In this document: in pieces, positions 28,439-36,749 of the stretch
Layout: every line of letters begins with the position of its first letter
How positions within the stretch are numbered: the stretch's first letter is position 1
Position numbers and translations under genes: made by a program
DNA from: Muribaculaceae bacterium
GTDB lineage: Bacteria; Bacteroidota; Bacteroidia; Bacteroidales; Muribaculaceae
DNA length: 64,000 bases
Reading direction: 5' to 3'
Assembly: GCA_017621225.1 (NCBI GenBank)
Contig: JAGATN010000010.1
Span: 62,001-126,000, forward strand
Notes under the pieces: generated by a model
Database searches by the model: none
Told to the model about the DNA's origin: nothing
The model's input: the letters and a program-made list of their open reading frames with translations, nothing else

Positions 28439-29007
28439 TTTCCTGTCCTTCTGTATGAAAATGCACGCCAACGTTCCTCGTCGACTCCCTCCGACGACAT
28501 TTCGCTTCGTGCCATGGCAAAAAACAAGTCCGACAAACGGTTTATCCAACGCAATATTTCGTCGGGCACCGCATCGACTTCGTTAAGCTGCCACAATCGC
28601 CGCTCGGCCCTACGAGCCACGACGCGCGCCTGATGAAGCCATCCGGCCAAAGCGGTTCCTCCGGGCAGAATAAAATGTTCGGCTGCTCCACTTTCGGCAG
28701 TAACCTCATCGATCAGCCGCTCGGTATCGTCGACCATCGACTCCGGCAATTTGTTGGGGTTTGAATCTCTCGTGTCGCTTGGCGTGGCTATGATGCTCAT
28801 TACCGTCATCAAAGTCATCTGCACGTTTTTCAATGGAGTTTGCCAGCCATGATTGCCGGGCATCGCAATGCGCACCATGCCCAAAGCCACGTTGAGCTCG
28901 TCGAGCGTTCCGTTGGCCTCTATCCGTATGTCGGTTTTCGGCACGCGCATCCCTCCATGAATGGCGGTATATCCTTTGTCGCCGGTGCGGGTATATAATC
29001 GTCTCAT
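28435..29007 (-). CDS. PduO-type cob(I)alamin adenosyltransferase
   Basis: The protein is 190 aa from the ATG at 29007. Typical PduO-family motifs are LYTRTGDKGYTAIHGG, the nucleotide-binding DIRIEANGTLDELNVALG, FILPGGTALAGWLHQARVVARRAER and LNRLSDLFF-like INRLSDLFFAM. It transfers the adenosyl group of ATP to cob(I)yrinic acid diamide or cob(I)alamin. Both ends overlap neighbours by 4 bases (cbiA upstream, cbiP downstream), so the leftward arm is tightly coupled. Confidence 0.93.
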   Translation of the reverse strand: MRRLYTRTGDKGYTAIHGGMRVPKTDIRIEANGTLDELNVALGMVRIAMPGNHGWQTPLKNVQMTLMTVMSIIATPSDTRDSNPNKLPESMVDDTERLIDEVTAESGAAEHFILPGGTALAGWLHQARVVARRAERRLWQLNEVDAVPDEILRWINRLSDLFFAMARSEMSSEGVDEERWRAFSYRRTGK

Positions 29008-30332
29008 AAGTTCCAAAGCTTTAATATGTCGGTTTCGCCCCAATAAAGATGCGTATAACCGGCAAATACATTTTTATGCCTGTACAATGCCGTCGACACC
29101 TTCTGCCCTTTGGCATTATACTGCTCGGCAACGGAGGCTAATGCATCGGGATTCACCAACTTCGAATAATGAAATTCGTGCCCCCTGATCTCCGGGAAGC
29201 CGACAATATGCACCAACCGATATCCGAGCGTAAGGCGCGCCTGATTCATGGTGCATTCAAACGGCATCACGCCGCACATGCGTTTTCCGTCAATAGAATC
29301 GGAGATATACAACAATCCGCCACATTCGGCGAGAATACGCCCTCCGCTTTCAGCAAACCGTTTTATGTCACTGCGCATTGCGGCATTGGCCTCCAATTGT
29401 TCGGCATACATTTCGGGGTACCCCCCCGGCAGATAAACTATGTCGGCATCAGGCAATGCGGCATCATGAATCGGCGAAAATTCCACAATCGACACATCGT
29501 ATCGGGCATTTCGTTTCAGGGCCGCAATATTTTCAGCATAAACGAAATTAAACGCATCGTCATGAGCCATGGCCACCGTGAGCGGCGAGCGCGACGGCGA
29601 TTTGTCGCAATCGCTTTCGACCGGTTGGAATGGTCTTGCCGAAATTTCAAGCAAGCGGTCGACATTTACGGTCGACGCTACGGCTTCGGCCGCCAATTCG
29701 GCAAATTCGTCCATTTTCCGGGCATTGTCGATAGTAAGTCCGAGATGTCGCGACGGCACCTCAAGTCCGGGCATACGTTTCACATATCCCAAGCACTCCA
29801 CTCCGGCATCGATGCATGCTCTCTCAAGCATGGCAAAATGAGAGTCGGAAGCGACTTTATTGAACACCGCTCCGAGAATCTCAACCTGAGGATTAAAATG
29901 CTTGAACCCGTATATCAATGCTCCGACGGAATAGGCGGTAGATGCGGAATTCACCACCAATACGACCGGCAATCCGAGAGCCACTGCAACATCGGCCGTG
30001 CTGCCTTTCATATTGTCGTATCCGTCAAAAAGCCCCATGACACCTTCAACTACCGACACATCGCCCAATGCGCCATATCGACAATACACATCCTTTACGT
30101 GCCGTTCGGTGCCCATGTACATATCGAGATTAACCGATTCCCTACCCGACGCCACACGATGAAACTGCGTGTCGATGTAGTCCGGTCCGCATTTGAATGG
30201 CGACACGTTCAAGCCCCGCTGTCGCAAAGCACGCAAAAGACCCATGGTAAATGTGGTTTTTCCGCTACCCGACGAGGCGGCAGCTACTACGAAACCTGAT
30301 TTCAAGCAGTTTTTGACGATTGGCTTTTTCAC
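29004..30332 (-). CDS. cbiA: cobyrinate a,c-diamide synthase
   Basis: The protein is 442 aa. The ATPase domain begins VVAAASSGSGKTTFTMGLLR, with KCGPDYIDTQFH and VVEGVMGLFDGYD. The C-terminal glutaminase domain has LPGGYPEMYAEQL and the nucleophile motif AECGGLLYIS. It amidates the a and c carboxylates of cobyrinic acid and is the earliest cobalamin step encoded in this window. It is the first gene of the leftward arm. The promoter-like element at 30337-30344 sits only 5 bases from the ATG. Confidence 0.94.
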   Translation of the reverse strand: MKKPIVKNCLKSGFVVAAASSGSGKTTFTMGLLRALRQRGLNVSPFKCGPDYIDTQFHRVASGRESVNLDMYMGTERHVKDVYCRYGALGDVSVVEGVMGLFDGYDNMKGSTADVAVALGLPVVLVVNSASTAYSVGALIYGFKHFNPQVEILGAVFNKVASDSHFAMLERACIDAGVECLGYVKRMPGLEVPSRHLGLTIDNARKMDEFAELAAEAVASTVNVDRLLEISARPFQPVESDCDKSPSRSPLTVAMAHDDAFNFVYAENIAALKRNARYDVSIVEFSPIHDAALPDADIVYLPGGYPEMYAEQLEANAAMRSDIKRFAESGGRILAECGGLLYISDSIDGKRMCGVMPFECTMNQARLTLGYRLVHIVGFPEIRGHEFHYSKLVNPDALASVAEQYNAKGQKVSTALYRHKNVFAGYTHLYWGETDILKLWNL

Positions 30333-30336
30333 ATCA

Positions 30337-30362
30337 CAAAGTTATATAACAACTCCGACAAA
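30337..30362 (-). promoter_or_regulatory. promoter-like element of the leftward cobalamin arm
   Basis: Reading leftward, TTTG (30362-30359) and TAACTTTG (30344-30337) are 14 bases apart, shorter than usual. The -7 element ends 5 bases before the cbiA ATG, implying a leaderless or near-leaderless mRNA. No cobalamin riboswitch fits in the 56-base gap. Confidence 0.4.
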
Positions 30363-30388
30363 AGGAAACCGTAAAGACTCTTTTTGAA

Positions 30389-31396
30389 TCAACCGACAAG
30401 AATGGACGACAACGGGTGACGCAAAGATTTCAAAGGTTGGCCTTGCGCATATCCCAATCGCAGAGCCATCACAGGCGCTTCGTTGCCATAAGGCAGCTCA
30501 TACATCAATCGCTTAGCCAAGGTAGAGCATTCGAAGGGCTGAGAGAGAAAAGAGAACGATACGCCGAGTGACGTAGCCACCAACATGAAGCGCTGAAGCG
30601 TGCGTCCGAGCGAAACCCATCCCGTCATATTGTCGCTAACGGTGTTAAACAATACCAAGTGCGACGAGCTGTTGATATGTTTCAACATCGACGCATTCTG
30701 ACTCTTTACCGACAATGCCATACCCATGAGGAATCGGCCAAGCCATCCCGGCATCGGGGGCACACCGCCCATCAAACGTGTTGCAAGCCCGTCGTGCGTC
30801 TTCAATTCATCGCCAAGATTGAATCGCATGGCGTTTATGAGCTCACGCTTGACTTCGGGCGTTTCGAGCTGTCGTTTGTTACCATCCAATATGTAACGAG
30901 TAAGTATGTCGGCCTCTACATTCCCGATGGGGAGCATATGCATCCTGACGCCATATTCGGGCGTTATGTCCGACAACGCTTGAAGATGTTGCTGAGTAAG
31001 ACGCGATCCGTCATATTTACGACGGTCGACACGCCGCTCCGCAATCATGGGATATAACGGATCGGGGGTCACGCGATAATTATGTTCGAGATCAAACGTA
31101 TAGGCTCCGTTATTCATCATATTGGTGCGCACTATCTCAAATCGTCGCGTGGCGGCTGCTATCGATAGATTTTCAATGGCACACCCCATGCTGACGAACA
31201 ATTGACGATTGTTGGGATCAGATGCCTTAAGCGACTTGCGCTTATCAGGAATTATGGTAAGGCTGTAATCATTGGCCATAAATACCCACGGTTGAATATT
31301 GTGCGGCGACGGCGCTTGCCCCGCGCTCAACAATATGTCGCGAACATCCAAATCCATCTCTTTTTTCTTATTACCTTCAAGATATTCCATATGCAT
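30389..31396 (-). CDS. nitroreductase-like (Acg-type) FMN protein
   Basis: The protein is 335 aa from the ATG at 31396, which overlaps the stop of the calcium ATPase gene (TGATG). The early DILLSAGQAPSPHNIQPW is the nitroreductase-family FMN-binding start (APSxxNxQPW). SLGRTLQRFMLVATSLGVSFSFLSQPFE and LRLGYAQGQPLKSLRHPL match the C-terminal flavin-binding part. Length and the long insert resemble Acg-type members with divergent ligands. No substrate can be named. It lies next to the cobalamin arm but reads as co-transcribed with the ATPase; it does not resemble the shorter BluB. Confidence 0.72.
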   Translation of the reverse strand: MHMEYLEGNKKKEMDLDVRDILLSAGQAPSPHNIQPWVFMANDYSLTIIPDKRKSLKASDPNNRQLFVSMGCAIENLSIAAATRRFEIVRTNMMNNGAYTFDLEHNYRVTPDPLYPMIAERRVDRRKYDGSRLTQQHLQALSDITPEYGVRMHMLPIGNVEADILTRYILDGNKRQLETPEVKRELINAMRFNLGDELKTHDGLATRLMGGVPPMPGWLGRFLMGMALSVKSQNASMLKHINSSSHLVLFNTVSDNMTGWVSLGRTLQRFMLVATSLGVSFSFLSQPFECSTLAKRLMYELPYGNEAPVMALRLGYAQGQPLKSLRHPLSSILVG

Positions 31397-34065
31397 CAAC
31401 CTTTAATCCGTTTAAAAGCCCTAATCACCTCGCCGATGAGCAATACCGGCGATGTCAACACCACGATCCATATCCAATCAGACAACGACAAGGGGGTTAC
31501 ATTGAGCAATTCGCCACCAAACGTAACTATCAATATCTGACCTACCAATATGATGGTTGATATGAAAATGAACTCGCCGCATTTATGGAGTCGGAATGCC
31601 GAATTGCGAGTGGCATATGCCCGGGCATTAAACATGTTCCAGAACTGCAGCATGACAAATATGGTGAAAAACAGACTAACTTCGTAATCCGACAAGCCTT
31701 TGTACTTGCCCAACACGGGGTGAAACAGATCGGTGACCGAGGACACCGACGAGTGCTCGAGTACCCATAATATGGCGCACATTATCACGGCAAACAGCAA
31801 CCCGACGCCCAATATGGAAAAACGCATCGCTCCCGACAGCATAAAGGCATGGCGATCGCGCGGACGCTCGTTCATCACCGACGCCGACGGCGGCAACGAC
31901 GCCAACGCCATGGCGGCAAACGTGTCCATTACCAGATTGACCCATAACATTTGAGTGACGGTAAGCGGTACGGCCGTGCCCATGAAGGCCCCGGCAAGCA
32001 CCACCAGACAGGCCGCAACATTAACGGTCATCTGGAACAGGACGAAACGCTGTATGTTGCGATACAACGAACGTCCCCACATAACCGCGCGGCTTATGCT
32101 CGTAAAGGAGTTGTCGATTATGGTTATGTCGCTTGCCTCCTTTGCCACCGACGTGCCGTCGCCCATCGAAAGACCCACGTCGGCCGATTTCAATGCCGGA
32201 GCATCGTTAGTGCCATCGCCCGTTACGGCAACCACTTCGTCATTCGACTTCAGAGCCATGACGAGGCGCTTTTTGTCCATCGGACGAGCACGTGCCACGA
32301 TTTTTATCGATTGTACGCGCTGCTTCAAGTCGTCATCGGTCATGGCCTCGATTTCCGAGCCGGTGATGATATTCGAATCGGTGTCGGAATCGGTCCATAA
32401 TCCGATTCGGCGACCGATTTCGCGCGCGGTAGCCGAAGTGTCGCCGGTCACGATCTTTACTTTCACTCCGGCGTGAATGCATTCGGCAATGGCATCGGGA
32501 ACGTCATCGCGCACCGGATCCAATATGGCCACCAAGCCTTGAAATATCAGGTCGGAGGGAGCTCCGTCGCTCACCGACGCCGGACGGTCGTCAACGGCAA
32601 GCGGCTTGTATGCGAATGCAAGCGTGCGCATAGCCTTCGACTGATATTCGGCAAGGCGCTTACGCACGTCGTCGAACGACGCATCACCTTCGGCCGACTT
32701 GCACATCGACATTACTATTTCAGGCGCGCCCTTTACAATCAGCAGCCTGTCGCCATCAGGCATGACCACATCGGAGGCCATGTATTTAAGATCGGTGCTG
32801 AATGGGATTTCAGCTATCCGCTTCACTTCATTGCGCAGCGTCCGATAATCGTAGCCATTGGCAGCAAGCCAAAGCAGCAGTGCGCCTTCGGTAGGATTGC
32901 CAACCACCTTCGGGGCATCGGGATTCGACATATCGAGCTGAGCGGTTGAATTAACCGCCATGCACGATGCGATGCGCCTGCGGCAGGCATCGCCTTCGCA
33001 GGGAAAATCGGCCGTTTCCACTTGCATCTGATTGCGCGTCAACGTACCGGTTTTATCGGTGCATATCACGGTGGTGGCCCCCATCGTTTCGCAAGCATGC
33101 AATTTGCGCACCAGATTGTGGGTTTTCAGCATTCGCCTCATGCTGTATGCAAGGCTCAGAGTAACCGCCATGGGCAAGCCCTCGGGAACGGCAACCACTA
33201 TAAGCGTGACGGCAAGCATGACGGTTTGCAGAAAATATGCCAAAAATTCTATCCTGTCAGCATTGCCACCCGTTTCAAGAACGTACATCAGAATTCGCCC
33301 TACAATCACGAGCGATGCAACCAAATAGCTGGCCTTGGCCACGAGCGCACCGATGCGATCGAGCTGCTCATTCAACGGAGTGCGCACCGAATCGTCTATT
33401 TTTACCGATTCAAACACTTTTCCGTTTTCGGTGGCATCGCCTACGGCCATCACGCGCGCTACGCCATGACCCTCCACCACCTTTGTGCCACGATACACCA
33501 TGTCAGACGGATATGTAGCCTCCGACTTGAACTTATCGGGATCGGTGGTCTTGCCGCATATCGGTTCGCCCGTAAGCGTCGACTCATCCACTTTCAGCTC
33601 TACGGCTTCGAGCAATTTAGCATCGGCAGGAATCTCCTGTCCGGCCGACAGCATCACAATGTCGCCAACAACCACATCCCTACGCGGCACTTCGGTGACA
33701 TTGCCATCGCGCATCACTATCACAGGCTCCTCGTCGTTGACCTGATTGAGCACCGCGAACTCTCGTTCGGCCTGCTTTTCAAACAAGAAGCTCAAACCGG
33801 TAGCAAGCATTATGGCAATGAATATGCCCACCGGCTCAAAAAATACCACCTTACCTTTGTCAAGACCTATGTATTCATAAAACGATATGGCTATCGAAAG
33901 CACTCCGGCCACAAGAAGTATTATGATCAACGGGTCTTTGAATTTACATAAAAACTGCCGCAGCCATGACTCTTTACTTGCAGGAGTCAAAACATTACGG
34001 CCATATTTGGCCCGGCTTTCAAGCACTTCCGCCGAAGTCAGGCCTTTATATTTGATGTCATCCAT
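31396..34065 (-). CDS. calcium-translocating P-type ATPase, PMCA/P2B type
   Basis: The protein is 889 aa, full length. P-type ATPase motifs are the actuator loop ESTLTGEP, the membrane ion-binding PEGLP, the phosphorylated aspartate in VICTDKTGTLTRNQM, the nucleotide-domain KGAPE, and hinge VTGDGTNDAPALKSADVG. N-terminal TSAEVLESRAKYGRNVL is the cation ATPase N-domain. The C-terminal six-helix block ends with NMFNARAY, as in P2-type calcium pumps. It should export Ca2+ across the inner membrane. The TGA overlaps the start of the nitroreductase-like gene. Confidence 0.92.
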   Translation of the reverse strand: MDDIKYKGLTSAEVLESRAKYGRNVLTPASKESWLRQFLCKFKDPLIIILLVAGVLSIAISFYEYIGLDKGKVVFFEPVGIFIAIMLATGLSFLFEKQAEREFAVLNQVNDEEPVIVMRDGNVTEVPRRDVVVGDIVMLSAGQEIPADAKLLEAVELKVDESTLTGEPICGKTTDPDKFKSEATYPSDMVYRGTKVVEGHGVARVMAVGDATENGKVFESVKIDDSVRTPLNEQLDRIGALVAKASYLVASLVIVGRILMYVLETGGNADRIEFLAYFLQTVMLAVTLIVVAVPEGLPMAVTLSLAYSMRRMLKTHNLVRKLHACETMGATTVICTDKTGTLTRNQMQVETADFPCEGDACRRRIASCMAVNSTAQLDMSNPDAPKVVGNPTEGALLLWLAANGYDYRTLRNEVKRIAEIPFSTDLKYMASDVVMPDGDRLLIVKGAPEIVMSMCKSAEGDASFDDVRKRLAEYQSKAMRTLAFAYKPLAVDDRPASVSDGAPSDLIFQGLVAILDPVRDDVPDAIAECIHAGVKVKIVTGDTSATAREIGRRIGLWTDSDTDSNIITGSEIEAMTDDDLKQRVQSIKIVARARPMDKKRLVMALKSNDEVVAVTGDGTNDAPALKSADVGLSMGDGTSVAKEASDITIIDNSFTSISRAVMWGRSLYRNIQRFVLFQMTVNVAACLVVLAGAFMGTAVPLTVTQMLWVNLVMDTFAAMALASLPPSASVMNERPRDRHAFMLSGAMRFSILGVGLLFAVIMCAILWVLEHSSVSSVTDLFHPVLGKYKGLSDYEVSLFFTIFVMLQFWNMFNARAYATRNSAFRLHKCGEFIFISTIILVGQILIVTFGGELLNVTPLSLSDWIWIVVLTSPVLLIGEVIRAFKRIKG

Positions 34066-34083
34066 AAGCGACTATTTGAGCTA

Positions 34084-34091
34084 CAAATTTA
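34084..34091 (-). promoter_or_regulatory. -7 element of the calcium ATPase gene (minus strand)
   Basis: Reading leftward, TAAATTTG (34091-34084) matches TAnnTTTG and lies 18 bases before the ATG at 34065. Confidence 0.45.
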
Positions 34092-34175
34092 ACACATTTT
34101 CCGTTCATAACCCTCATAATTGCGCCTCAACTTGACGCGTTCAGACATAAAAGAATGATCACATCAAAATAATTC

Positions 34176-34210
34176 GCTCCTGAAAAACGCTTGAATTATT
34201 TTTCAGGAGC
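34176..34210 (-). terminator. hairpin downstream of the DUF6582-like gene
   Basis: GCTCCTGAAAAA (34176-34187) and its exact reverse complement (34199-34210) flank an 11-base loop. It follows the leftward gene ending at 34260 and precedes the ATPase promoter. The trailing sequence is AT-rich but has no clean U-run, so termination is probable rather than certain. Confidence 0.6.
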
Positions 34211-34259
34211 AAATATGGATGTTTTTTATGTACCTTAACACGCGCCGTTTAAACGCGCT

Positions 34260-34496
34260 TCATTTATTTGCGTAACCGATAACCGTCGGGCTTTCGACAT
34301 CGACCCCGAACTGTTGCGCCTTGCTGAGTATGGCCCTTGCCAACCGTGGGCGTAGTTCTTCAGGACAATATCTGAAATATGCCTCGGCCGCGCGCACATG
34401 CGCTGCATCGGGCATCGGGTATTCCCTGCGCTCGGGAAGTCCGTACACCGAATCGGGCAATTCCTTTTTTTCTTCGTATGAGAGTCTGTCGCTCAT
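34260..34496 (-). CDS. small conserved protein, DUF6582-like
   Basis: The protein is 78 aa from the ATG at 34496 (MSDRLSYEEKKELP). The pattern KELPDSVYGLPERREYPMPD, followed by AAHVRAAEAYF, recalls a short domain (DUF6582) known mainly from phage capsid-maturation or structural proteins, where it binds or packs near the protease. Here it stands alone after an outer membrane protein gene (34509-35027), 12 bases apart and presumably co-transcribed. The remaining residues form an amphipathic helix (RLARAILSKAQQFGV). Function unknown; the domain match is from memory of the motif and needs a profile search. Confidence 0.55.
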   Translation of the reverse strand: MSDRLSYEEKKELPDSVYGLPERREYPMPDAAHVRAAEAYFRYCPEELRPRLARAILSKAQQFGVDVESPTVIGYANK

Positions 34497-34508
34497 AGAT
34501 GTCAACAT

Positions 34509-35027
34509 TTAAAGATTTATTCTAAATCCGGCCTGCAACAAGCCTTGAGCGCCGAAACCGGCTTCGCCAAACATCGTAAAGCTTCGGCTAAGTTGCACCT
34601 CGGCGCAAAGAGGCGATGCCTGGAAAGCGAAGTAACCCTTGTTGTATGCATCATCGGGATAGGTGAGATGCGAAATGTCGGCACCAATGCCACCGTGGGC
34701 ATATACCGTGCATATGCTGTTTTTATAATAGTCGTAACGCAAGTTCATCATAATGACATGATAGTATATCTTTGCCGATTTGTGGCCTTTCACCGACGTA
34801 CTCGAAAAGGTGTACGACGGACCCAGCCAAAGGTCACGCGCCACTTTGAAGTTAGCGGCAAACGTAAGAGCACCCCACGCATTGTCAACACCATGCCACC
34901 CGTCATGCATATCGCAGGCATCCATTTGGGTATATCCACCATAGCTTACCGATATGTTTTTGGTCTGGGCATTTACACCCAACGAAGCTCCGATAGCGAG
35001 CATAAGTATCAATACGAACTTTTTCAT
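34509..35027 (-). CDS. small outer membrane beta-barrel protein
   Basis: The protein is 172 aa. The signal peptide is MKKFVLILMLAIGASLGVNAQ with cleavage after Ala. The mature part is rich in aromatic and glycine residues in alternating strands (ISVSYGGYTQMD, WLGPSYTFSSTSV, YYHVIMMNLRYDYY, VYAHGGIGADIS) and ends LLQAGFRINL, a C-terminal strand suitable for BAM recognition. It fits a small eight-stranded OmpX/OmpW-like barrel. No specific function can be given. The leader upstream is long (about 150 bases). Confidence 0.7.
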   Translation of the reverse strand: MKKFVLILMLAIGASLGVNAQTKNISVSYGGYTQMDACDMHDGWHGVDNAWGALTFAANFKVARDLWLGPSYTFSSTSVKGHKSAKIYYHVIMMNLRYDYYKNSICTVYAHGGIGADISHLTYPDDAYNKGYFAFQASPLCAEVQLSRSFTMFGEAGFGAQGLLQAGFRINL

Positions 35028-35189
35028 AAATCTTTAAATATTTAAATAAGTTAAACGTACCATTACAACACCACCAACAAACATTTTGTTGGGTACCGCC
35101 AATAGAAAAATCAGATTTTATGCAGTGGTGATGCCGCTACCGCAAAACATCGCGAGTCATGCAATATATTGTCAAAAGAGTTAAAAGAG

Positions 35190-35197
35190 CAAAAGTA
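35190..35197 (-). promoter_or_regulatory. candidate -7 element for the small outer membrane protein gene
   Basis: Reading leftward, TACTTTTG (35197-35190) fits TAnnTTTG and would give a leader of about 155 bases before the ATG at 35027. Weak evidence on its own. Confidence 0.3.
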
Positions 35198-35202
35198 ACC
35201 GA

Positions 35203-35964
35203 CTATACGATCACGTGTCTGTCAGGGATGAAATTGTGGTGTTCATTGGCGAAAACGTACCCTAATTGATTGGACAGACATTGGGTTTTACCAATCTTGG
35301 CATCAATATTTGTATGCGAATGTCCGTAAATCCAATAGTCAATGTTGCTATCAACGATATAGTCCTCCAGTTCTACGGTGAATGCTCCGTTTGCCTTGCT
35401 ACCCTGAAACTTTGGATGAAGCATACGGAATGACGGCACATAATGGGTGACGACAATCTTGTTGGTGGCCTTTGACCGTGCCACTGCATCTTTGATGAAT
35501 GTCAGGCAACGTTTATGTTCGGCATTGAACTTGGCAAAAGTCATTAGTTCACCTTCATATAATATACGGCGAAAATCGCTGACCACCTGTTCCGTATAAT
35601 ATGCATTCTCCAATGGAATCCTTGACCAAAGAGTAGACATAATAATATCCGTGTCATCAAATTGCACAATACCATTATAATGACTGAACACATTGGGGCG
35701 TATCTCCATGACATAGCCATCGGGCAATGTCGCCACATCATAAAATTTGTAAAACTCATGGTTGCCCATACAACAATGCACTTCCTTATAGTTTTCTGAT
35801 GCCCAATTCCAGAACGGATGTTTGGAATAGTTATCATCACCAAGATAACCAATGTCGCCGGCAAGAAGCAACACATCGCCCTTCACTTCCAAAGGATGGG
35901 CTTTGAGATAACGCCAGTTGTCGGCAAACTCCAAATGCAAATCGGATGCGTATTGTATCTTCAT
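35203..35964 (-). CDS. calcineurin-like metallophosphoesterase
   Basis: The protein is 253 aa with all metal-binding motifs of the calcineurin superfamily: YASDLHLEF (Asp8, His10), LLLAGDIGYL, MGNHEFYK, THYVPSF and YGHSHTNID. No signal peptide, so cytoplasmic. It is the third gene of a tight leftward operon, 5 bases after a nucleotidyltransferase-fold protein that itself overlaps a winged-helix protein. Hydrolysis of a nucleotide, an NMP adduct or nucleic acid ends is plausible given this context, but the substrate is unknown. Lower GC than the core genes suggests acquisition with the islet. Confidence 0.8.
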   Translation of the reverse strand: MKIQYASDLHLEFADNWRYLKAHPLEVKGDVLLLAGDIGYLGDDNYSKHPFWNWASENYKEVHCCMGNHEFYKFYDVATLPDGYVMEIRPNVFSHYNGIVQFDDTDIIMSTLWSRIPLENAYYTEQVVSDFRRILYEGELMTFAKFNAEHKRCLTFIKDAVARSKATNKIVVTHYVPSFRMLHPKFQGSKANGAFTVELEDYIVDSNIDYWIYGHSHTNIDAKIGKTQCLSNQLGYVFANEHHNFIPDRHVIV

Positions 35965-35969
35965 CTTAA

Positions 35970-36749
35970 TTATTCTTCAATAAACAATCCATCAAGTTGA
36001 TCTATCAAATCTTTCACGAATACCTCGTCTTGGTCAAGCGATTTCGACAAAGGAGTGGCAAGTGCAGTCCAATCAGCTCTGATAGAAGCAACAAACTCCC
36101 TAACACACGCCACAATTGGAATCGGAGCCTCTATGGCGTCCTCCGTTATTATGACCAAATTCTTCAATACATCCGAGCGATGTTTTTTGATGTCTTTGGT
36201 ATTCACATGTTTGCCAGCCTGTTTATCGGCGAGAAGATTAAGATATGCTCTTGCCTTCAATGCTATCAATGCTGCCGAGTCGGCATGGCGTATTCCATCT
36301 GTCAGTTGACTATGTGCAATGGTGAAATGATAGTATTCATCAGCCATAATAATGGCGCTTAGGCTTGAGACATCCTCATCGGTGGGGATTGGTTCAATTA
36401 CAAATCCTTTTGGCTCACCTAACACGTCAGGATGACGTGACAGCAACTCTATCATTTCAGGATATCCTTCTTTACCGTCCAGAAAACGATATAATTCGTA
36501 TTGAGGAGGTTCGCCGTCATCCTGCTTCCGCTTCTCAGGGCGATAGCCTGCTTCTTGAACAAACTGCCAAAAGCGATTGGCGAAGGCTTCAGTCATATTC
36601 TCTATTATGACTATCATATCAATGTCGTGCGTAGCGCGAGGGCGTACCACGGTGTTATTAATAGTGATGCTGCAAGCCGTACCGCCTATAACCACATAGT
36701 TGTCCGTGTATTCTGCAAATGCTTCGCGGAATTTGTCTAATCCGTCCAT
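35970..36749 (-). CDS. nucleotidyltransferase-fold protein (AbiEii-like toxin candidate)
   Basis: The protein is 259 aa. An MNT/AbiEii-type core is visible: YVVIGGTACSI (GGTA at about 22-25) and RATHDIDMIV (Asp pair about 42-44) would bind metal and NTP. A later ALKARAYLNLLADK and DIKKHRSDVLKNL match the helical part with the conserved Lys and Asp of AbiEii-family proteins. It overlaps the upstream winged-helix gene by 13 bases and is followed after 5 bases by a metallophosphoesterase. In known type IV and MNT systems such proteins add nucleotides to tRNA or to partner proteins; that is inference here. Confidence 0.7.
   Translation of the reverse strand: MDGLDKFREAFAEYTDNYVVIGGTACSITINNTVVRPRATHDIDMIVIIENMTEAFANRFWQFVQEAGYRPEKRKQDDGEPPQYELYRFLDGKEGYPEMIELLSRHPDVLGEPKGFVIEPIPTDEDVSSLSAIIMADEYYHFTIAHSQLTDGIRHADSAALIALKARAYLNLLADKQAGKHVNTKDIKKHRSDVLKNLVIITEDAIEAPIPIVACVREFVASIRADWTALATPLSKSLDQDEVFVKDLIDQLDGLFIEE

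Noticed and set aside
27638-28633. Open frame opposite cbiP and the adenosyltransferase
   Set aside because: It crosses two real overlapping genes and has shadow-type composition.
29169-30299. Long open frame (376 codons) opposite cbiA
   Set aside because: Antisense shadow of a gene with clear motifs; no recognisable domain or promoter.
30389-31396. Calling the nitroreductase-like gene BluB (dimethylbenzimidazole synthase)
   Set aside because: The protein is about 100 residues too long and its motifs fit the Acg-type branch better; nearness to cobalamin genes alone is not enough.
33022-33951. Open frame opposite the calcium ATPase gene
   Set aside because: Antisense shadow rich in His and Arg; no domain.
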